This document shows, one piece after another, positions 58,283 to 64,000 of a stretch of DNA of 64,000 bases. The position numbers and the translations under genes are program-made. The stretch comes from Pohlia nutans. Its lineage: Eukaryota; Streptophyta; Bryopsida; Bryales; Mniaceae. Where the stretch lies: positions 26,379,811-26,443,810 of the forward strand of contig CM040085.1 in NCBI GenBank assembly GCA_022496805.1, read 5' to 3'. Under the pieces are notes generated by a model. It had not been told where the DNA came from, searched no databases, and saw only the letters and a list, made by a program, of their open reading frames with translations. Positions within the stretch are counted from its first letter, which is position 1, and each line of letters begins with the position of its first letter.

Positions 58283-59259
58283 AACAGACAAGACCAACTA
58301 ACCCAAGTGACAGTGGATCAGTGATGTGTGCAGTTCTAACTAAAGAACTTACAGTTACAGTTAAGGTATGTTCTCACTTGATAGTAAATATCTTAGGAAT
58401 GAATTTTAGACACACTTCTGGACTAGATCTATCTTGCTAAAACCAAGTGTGAATATTGCAGATGTTGATACTGGACAGAAGTGCCGAAATATCTGACGAG
58501 GATGCGTAAGTTAGCTGGAACTCAAATCAAAGTGGCAGATGAAATTGAAGAAAATTGCGTGGATGCAATTTCTCAGTCACACTCAAGGTGGTTGAAAACT
58601 ATTACTATAGAGCTGTGACAATAATATTTCACCGGTTGCAGTAATAAGCTTTAGCCCCTGCAAGGGTTTATCTCTCACTCTATGAAAGATAAAAAATTCA
58701 AAACATGTGATCCTTGAGGTGGGGCTGCTGTAGACTTCCAACTCTCCATCATCATTCTTTAGGTAAACGGAATTACGTGGCATGTCCAATATTCTAAGAT
58801 CCGCTACAGAGATTCTCGTGCAACGATTATTCCTAGGTACAACTTACAAGGGCCAAAGAGCTTTATGACACCCTGCTCTAATTTTTGCTTTTCAAAAGCA
58901 CACCCTACCAAAAAAAAATTGTATGTCAAAAAGGAAAACTAACCACATTCATAAAAAAAATAAAATCTTCCTTGAACACAATAGTGCTTTTTAGAACTCC
59001 AAACCCATAAACAAGCATTTGTGCAATGTCTCGTTGGATCATCAAGAAAAAGAGATGGTGCTAAATAACCTAAGAGCATTGAAGATCTTCAAATCTGAAA
59101 ATTGAACTTGCAGCATCTCAATCAATTTGGTCACATATGGAAATGGGGTGTCAAAGTGGTTCTGAAAAATGGCGGTTTAAGAAGATGAACCACTTTTGTC
59201 AAGCCAATGTAGAGAACTATTCGCATCATGTGGATATTTTGGATTAAACACATGTCCAT
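58283..59259. other. intergenic DNA without recognised features
   Basis: No gene, RNA or element end was recognised. The 68-codon minus-strand frame at 58583-58789 shows no motif. Confidence 0.4.
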
Positions 59260-59765
59260 TTAACCCTTATACGTCAAGTCCTGGACGGGCAGTCCAAAGG
59301 AATAATTTTTTTTTAGAGAGCTGCCCCCAACAATCACCCATTGAGTAACGTGAACAACCAATGAGAATTTTTCAAATCCTCTATGAATAATGAATGGAGT
59401 GAATAGTGTTACTCCAAAAACAAATTAAAAAATTCAATGAGATTTCGGCTCTATAGTGAGCTCTGCAATTCTAAAAAAAAAAATTAAAAATTTAAAAAAA
59501 AAACATTGTTGAACAGTGGTAGCATGCGCTACTAGCTCTGGTATGGATCAAGGTCTCAAGTTGCTCGACTCCCTCCCCTCCCTCTCCAGTGATATGAGTG
59601 CTTTGACCGGTTGCCCGATCAACGCACCATATAGTTGGACCGAGGGGTGAGGTAGCACAACACCAAGCAATGGACTCCTTTAGCTAAGGATGGATGAGAT
59701 GAGTCAACAAAACCTCATAATGATGAAGGTAATACAATAATGGACAATTTAGATGTGTGCAAAAA

Positions 59766-60560
59766 ATGGCAGCATACAATGAGGCACCAAATCGGATTCC
59801 AAAAGTACCATACACTATAGAATTCTACTAGAACACCTCATACAATCACACTACTACTAATTAGAGTCTAATGTAGCACTAATGAAACAATTTGGATGAA
59901 AAAAACAACCCTAAATGACAATGGCAGCACAAAAACTTATCCAAGGAATTACCTAAAACGATTCACCATTGCCTCAAATCACACCAATTGCCCATGGGTA
60001 CCATATACTTCCAAATGAGGGCAATTTTTATGGTAGAAATGGGTAAATAGGGGGAATTTGCACCTCTATCCAAAATGACAGCACAAACACTAGTCTAGGA
60101 ATTGCTCTAAAAGAGCCAAAATTGCCTCAATTTTCATCAACTTTTCATGGGCACTAAGTACTCCAAAATGGGGTTAATTTTGATGATAAAATTAAGCAAG
60201 TGAGGGGAAATTGCACGGTCACTTAGATGGCAGCACAAACACTTGTCTAGAATTGGAACTAAAAGGTGTTAAATTGTCTCAAATCTATTCCAATTTCCTA
60301 TGGGTACTATGTACTCCAAAATGGGTTCAATTTTGGCAATAGAATTGAATAAGTGATGGGAAAATGCACCTTCACTTAAATGGCAGCACACAATTTTACC
60401 TAAAAATCGACCTACAACGTGTTAAATTGTCCCAAAATTCACACTGATTGCCCATGGGTGCTAGAGTACTCCAAAATGGACTTAAAATGGGCAATCAACA
60501 CCTCCAAGAGTCAAAAATCCAACCTTGCCCAAAAATTACAGCATACTACCATGACCCAAC
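59766..60560. repeat. ~153-bp diverged tandem repeats within K
   Basis: Units starting (G)GCAGCACAAACAC-like occur at 59766, 59923, 60078, 60229, 60382 and 60535. Each continues with AAATTGC/GTCTCAAA, CCCATGGGTAC-TA-TACTCC and CAAAATGGG. Spacing is 151-157 bp and divergence between units is considerable. Confidence 0.82.
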
Positions 60561-61039
60561 ATGAGCATCAAGAATTCCACAAATTGGACTTATCATGAGC
60601 AAAGGTCCTACAACACCACAATTTACAATTGTAGCACAAAGATCATAGAATGCAAGGGAAATTTGAAACTTTTTGGGTAGCGCTTCCGCGTCGTGCCCAA
60701 TAAACCCTAATTTGCAATCCTATTTACCTCCTCAACTATCAAATTGGCTCAGTGAAAATTGGGCAGCGCTTCCGCGCTACACCACACACCAAGCCAAAAA
60801 AAACAACTCTAATACCCAATACTACAAGGAACAACACAACCAAACGCGAAAACCAACAAGAGAATCAACCATCAATGCTTGTGATAGCCCACAAAAGAAG
60901 TGCACCACAAAGGCAATTACAATTGCAATTTCAATGCTATAAATTCTAGAAATCCTTCCAAGCCTAAGAATTCAAATTACTATCAACACTACGCAAGATT
61001 GGCCAAATGAGAGGTGGAGAGAGTCTCCCTCCGTATTGT

Positions 61040-61760
61040 CACTTTGTGGCCCTCCGTAATGTCACGTAGAGGAGCAGGGGAATTATGTGGATTAGGCCTC
61101 GCAGTGGCCTTTCTGACGTGCTCGTGATCCCCTTGATGTCGCCGTCACCGGCTCCCACACCGGAACGCCGTCGTCGTGCCCTTCGCCGCTGCCCTTCTTT
61201 CTGATCGTGATCTCTACCTAGGTTGCTGTCGGTGATGCCTACTCCCCACACGCACGATCTGCGTGGTCTTTGAGGTCTTCTGGCCCGCTGTACTATACCC
61301 CGCCGACACCATCGGAATCGCCAGCGCCTGCAACGCCTCCGCCGCACGCGGCCTTGACGAAGGACGCGATCACGATCCTTCTTCTGATGGCCGGTCCCAA
61401 TGCCGCCAATCACCACCTACGTACCCCGTCATTCGAAACGCTGCTCGTCCCGATCTCATTCCTCGTTGCTCCGTCTTGGTGTGGCTGCTGGCTGCGAGCT
61501 CGTCGTGGAACAAAACTGATCCGCTCACGCCGCTCTCACTGCATCCACTGTCGGCATCCTCACACTCGCGTGAGTCGCATCACCCTCGTTGTCTTGACCG
61601 CCACGCCTTGTTGCCGGCCGCGACCCCGATCTGGCCTTCGTCTCCTGATCACGCCTTCGTGGTGTTGCCCCTTGTGTTGATCCTACCCTCTCTAGCAGAT
61701 CTCTGCAATTTTCTTCCCCTGATCGTCACTTGCCACACACAATCCTCTCTCTAAATCTAC
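61040..61760. other. GC-rich stretch inside element K, possible captured sequence
   Basis: Base composition changes sharply to GC-rich against AT-rich flanks. Plus-strand frames of 136 and 163 codons and a minus-strand frame of 125 codons are open, but their translations are Arg-, Pro- or Ser-rich and overlap, as expected of GC-rich DNA. I recognise no protein. A captured host gene fragment is possible. Confidence 0.35.
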
Positions 61761-62608
61761 GCTGATCCAATTTTCTAACCATCCACCAGCAGGGCTCTGC
61801 CCTCACGATTCAAAAAAACTACTAACGCGAAAGAGAAAAGAGCCCCCTTCTAGATAAAGAGATGAGTTTGAAAAACACATCCAACTTCATCCCCTACAAC
61901 CTCATTCATCCAAAATACTCCCACTCACTTACACTACCCTAAACTCCTAGTTAACCGGGAGCTAATTTTCCCCAAAAAATAGAACTTGGGCTTTTCTCAT
62001 AGTGTAGTGCCAAAATTCTACAAAGGTGATCTTAAACATACGCCTTCTAAAATAATAGGCAAAATAATACAAACACTCAAAACCCACAATTAAAAGGCCA
62101 AAAATCCTACTCAGCTAAATTTACTCATAAAATTAGGAACAACGGTAAAAGGCAATCAACACCACATGGAAAGTGCTCTCAAAACACCAATAAATCTAAT
62201 CAGCTAAAATGTTTCAATTAAACATCAAAATGGAAGAAAAAACCACCAACCTTCACGGTAAGAGTTTACCGCGATTTGTGGACCGGTTTGACGGTTCACA
62301 AGTGATTCTCTTTCAAATTTCTTTGGAATGTACAATTTACTAAAACATGAGTATTTGCTAAATTTAGCCTCGCTTTTTCATCACCTTTCCAAAGCACCAA
62401 TCCATTTCAATATTGGTTGAATAAATCCACTTTTTCTTCATTACTCTCTCAAAACAAGCCCCTGGAAATTGCTTTGACGTTTAAAGATTAATATAAGACT
62501 TATCATAGTTATAAATAAGAACAATGATATTATGAATTGTTTTTTTTGTAGACATTGATAATATGCCGGGGGGTTCTAGTGGCACTTTTGGATTTCTTGT
62601 AGCATCCT

Positions 62609-63198
62609 TTAACCCCTAAAGGACCACATCTATGTTCCTCTCCAAACACTCCAAAGTACCCCTTCTCATAAAAAGACAAATATTTTTTGATCTATGACCT
62701 TTTTGACCGATCCAACCGTAGGATATTTCAAGCAACTTGAATTTATTACAACCTACAAATTTTCAACCGTTCAGGGTTCTTCAATAGTAAGATTGTAAGC
62801 TTCAAAGTTGGTTGCACATTTTTTTTTGGCATGCTGCCCATATTTGAAACTTTCTAAAAATGCCGAAAATGCAAAGTTTAGTCTCAGATTTGCTAAAATG
62901 AATTTGGCAATTGTGTAAGTTACAAATCACATTTGCTACAATTTGCTAAAATTTGCTAAAATGAATTTGGCAATGTTACACAAGTTCTCAGATTTGCTAA
63001 AATGAATTTGGCAATGTTACTTTTGCAACTTTGATGAAGTTTAGTCCCAATGAGAAAATGAGAAGTATGACGTTTAGTAATTATCCATACAATCAAACCT
63101 TCAAAAAATGTTTTAAATACTCATTTAATGAATTTATCGTTGAGTATTCACCAAAATTACAAATTTTATTTTTAGAACTTGAAATTTGGTATGATTGG
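62609..63198. mobile_element. 5-prime part of a G-like TTAA element
   Basis: TTAACCCCTAAAGGACCACA at 62609 resembles the left end of G, followed as in G by an ACACTCC word and then ATCCAACCGTAGGATAT. No right end was found before element N begins at 63199. At 62889-63020 the words TTTGCTAAAATGAATTTGGC are repeated three times. Confidence 0.5.
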
Positions 63199-63787
63199 TT
63201 AACCCCTAAACGTCACAGCGTCCAGAAACTGGACGGCGAATGATTTCAAAGCCTTCTCACGTTCTCATCAACGCTTGGATGAAACTCATCCAATTTTTTG
63301 AAGATTCTTCACCAAGTTGTTGTCCTATCTATTGGCTGGATTTAGTCATACTAGAGTACATATTTTTCTAAAATTGCAAATGTAGAAGTATGTCAAGTCG
63401 TTGACCAAGCCAAAATTGCATTGACTCTAGTTCAAAGTGGAATCGTGAAAAATGAGGTCATAAATTTAAGAAACACAAAAATTTCAAAGTATCACCACAC
63501 TTAAGAGTATCTCATTTCAAACTCATTCCAAAAAAAATTTACTCAAAAAGTATTGAAATTTAGTTTGTAATCGAATTTAGAAGGAATTTTTAATTTTAAC
63601 TTTCAAATTTTATAATTAAATATTGGTGATTGTATTAGTGAATCAAACCGTGCGGATGGAATCTAAAATTCAAGATCTAGAACTTTCATTTGTATATCAA
63701 TTCCAGAATATTCTTCTAAATGGTAGTTTATAATGTTTTTTCTCAAATTGTCAATTCCAGGGACACCCTGGTACGTTAAGGGGTTAA
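63199..63787 (+). mobile_element. M-family TTAA element (copy N)
   Basis: It starts TTAACCCCTAAACGTCACAG with the hairpin CGTCCAGAAACTGGACG and ends CCTGGTACGTTAAGGGGTTAA-like sequence (63767-63787); length 589 bp. It is similar throughout to M (22762-23347). An internal CAAACCGTGCGGATGG block matches the AACCGTA box. Confidence 0.9.
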
Positions 63788-64000
63788 ACTAGACATTCTA
63801 TTCTAAAATAATAAAGGCAAAATTTTCAAAGGAGAGAACATCAAAGTTTTGAGGCCTATAAAGGGTTGAGAATTTGGCAAAAGATGCCATGCACAAATAT
63901 TTAAAAATACATATATATTTAAAAAATGAATAAAAAATGTTTTAAAATATTTAAAAATTGAATCCTACATACCAAAATTTAGCCAAGTCAGATTTGGATT
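63788..64000. other. AT-rich window end
   Basis: No feature was recognised. 63890-63960 is nearly pure AT. Confidence 0.4.

Larger units (their letters stand above)
59260..62491 (+). mobile_element. J-family TTAA element, long form (K)
   Basis: It starts TTAACCCTTATACGTCAAG with the hairpin TGGACGGGCAGTCCA, and ends TTTGACGTTTAAAGATTAA; length 3232 bp. The first ~330 bp and last ~190 bp match the two ends of the 533-bp element J. The 2.7 kb between them has no counterpart in J. It holds ~153-bp tandem repeats (59766-60560) and a GC-rich stretch (61040-61760). No transposase was recognised in that interior, so K is either a larger non-autonomous element or J plus inserted DNA. Confidence 0.82.

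Noticed and set aside
61039..61754. Arg-rich and Pro/Ser-rich frames in the GC-rich part of K as real proteins
   Set aside because: They overlap on both strands and owe their openness to base composition; no family resemblance was found.
1..64000. CRISPR array, from the palindrome and tandem repeats
   Set aside because: Spacing is irregular, intervening sequences differ in length and are often repeats themselves, and the context is a plant nuclear genome.

Overview
The window reads as nuclear DNA of a land plant. Three intact intron-bearing genes are plant-type: an LLM-domain B-class GATA factor, a plant-style pyruvate decarboxylase (PDC) and a CWC27-type spliceosomal cyclophilin. There is also a nuclear tRNA-Thr gene, a B3-domain gene and a fragment of mitochondrial atp1. 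Introns are short (about 80-740 bp). Intergenic DNA is AT-rich and filled with small DNA-transposon relics; no LTR retrotransposon was recognised. A DUF7869-like transposase-type gene and the overall style suggest a non-flowering plant (bryophyte, lycophyte or fern), but that placement is weak inference.

Layout. 0-2.5 kb: unidentified DNA, a mitochondrial atp1 fragment flanked by copies of an ~20-bp palindrome, then a palindrome array, a minisatellite and an alternating purine-pyrimidine tract. 2.7-4.7 kb: a nest of TTAA-bounded elements. 6.5-11 kb: two head-to-head B3-domain loci amid ~150-bp ATGACGTTA-type repeats. 14.3-18.3 kb: a second array of the same palindrome leading into a 947-codon transposase-like gene broken by two in-frame TAG codons, with one more palindrome after its stop. 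18.9-23.4 kb: six TTAA elements, several touching tip to tip. 23.5-25.7 kb: GATA gene with a cluster of CCACGTCA motifs upstream. 28-40.2 kb: more MITEs, including a TTAA element carrying two further elements 19 bp apart. 43.4-46.7 kb: complete PDC gene (7 exons). 48.5-52.9 kb: complete CWC27 gene on the minus strand (11 exons) with a Stowaway-like MITE in one intron. 53.2-54.1 kb: palindromic Tc1/mariner relic. 56.2-58.3 kb: intact tRNA-Thr plus broken tRNA copies in a duplicated block. 59.3-63.8 kb: a 3.2-kb TTAA element with its own tandem repeats, then two more TTAA elements.

The most interesting structures are two. (1) A group of at least nine non-autonomous families, mostly without recognisable interior similarity, share one end design: TTAA, then CCC(C/T)TAAA-like bases, then usually a small hairpin. 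Occupied sites compared with related unoccupied copies show insertion at TTAA. This suggests one piggyBac- or Kolobok-type mobilising activity; no matching transposase is visible here. (2) Arrays of the palindrome TTAGCTCGANTCGAGCTAA surround the DUF7869-like gene and also the captured atp1 fragment, suggesting recognition sites of a large, poorly described transposon. The housekeeping genes look unrelated to one another and to these elements. All coordinates and splice sites were read by eye; no search or alignment was run.
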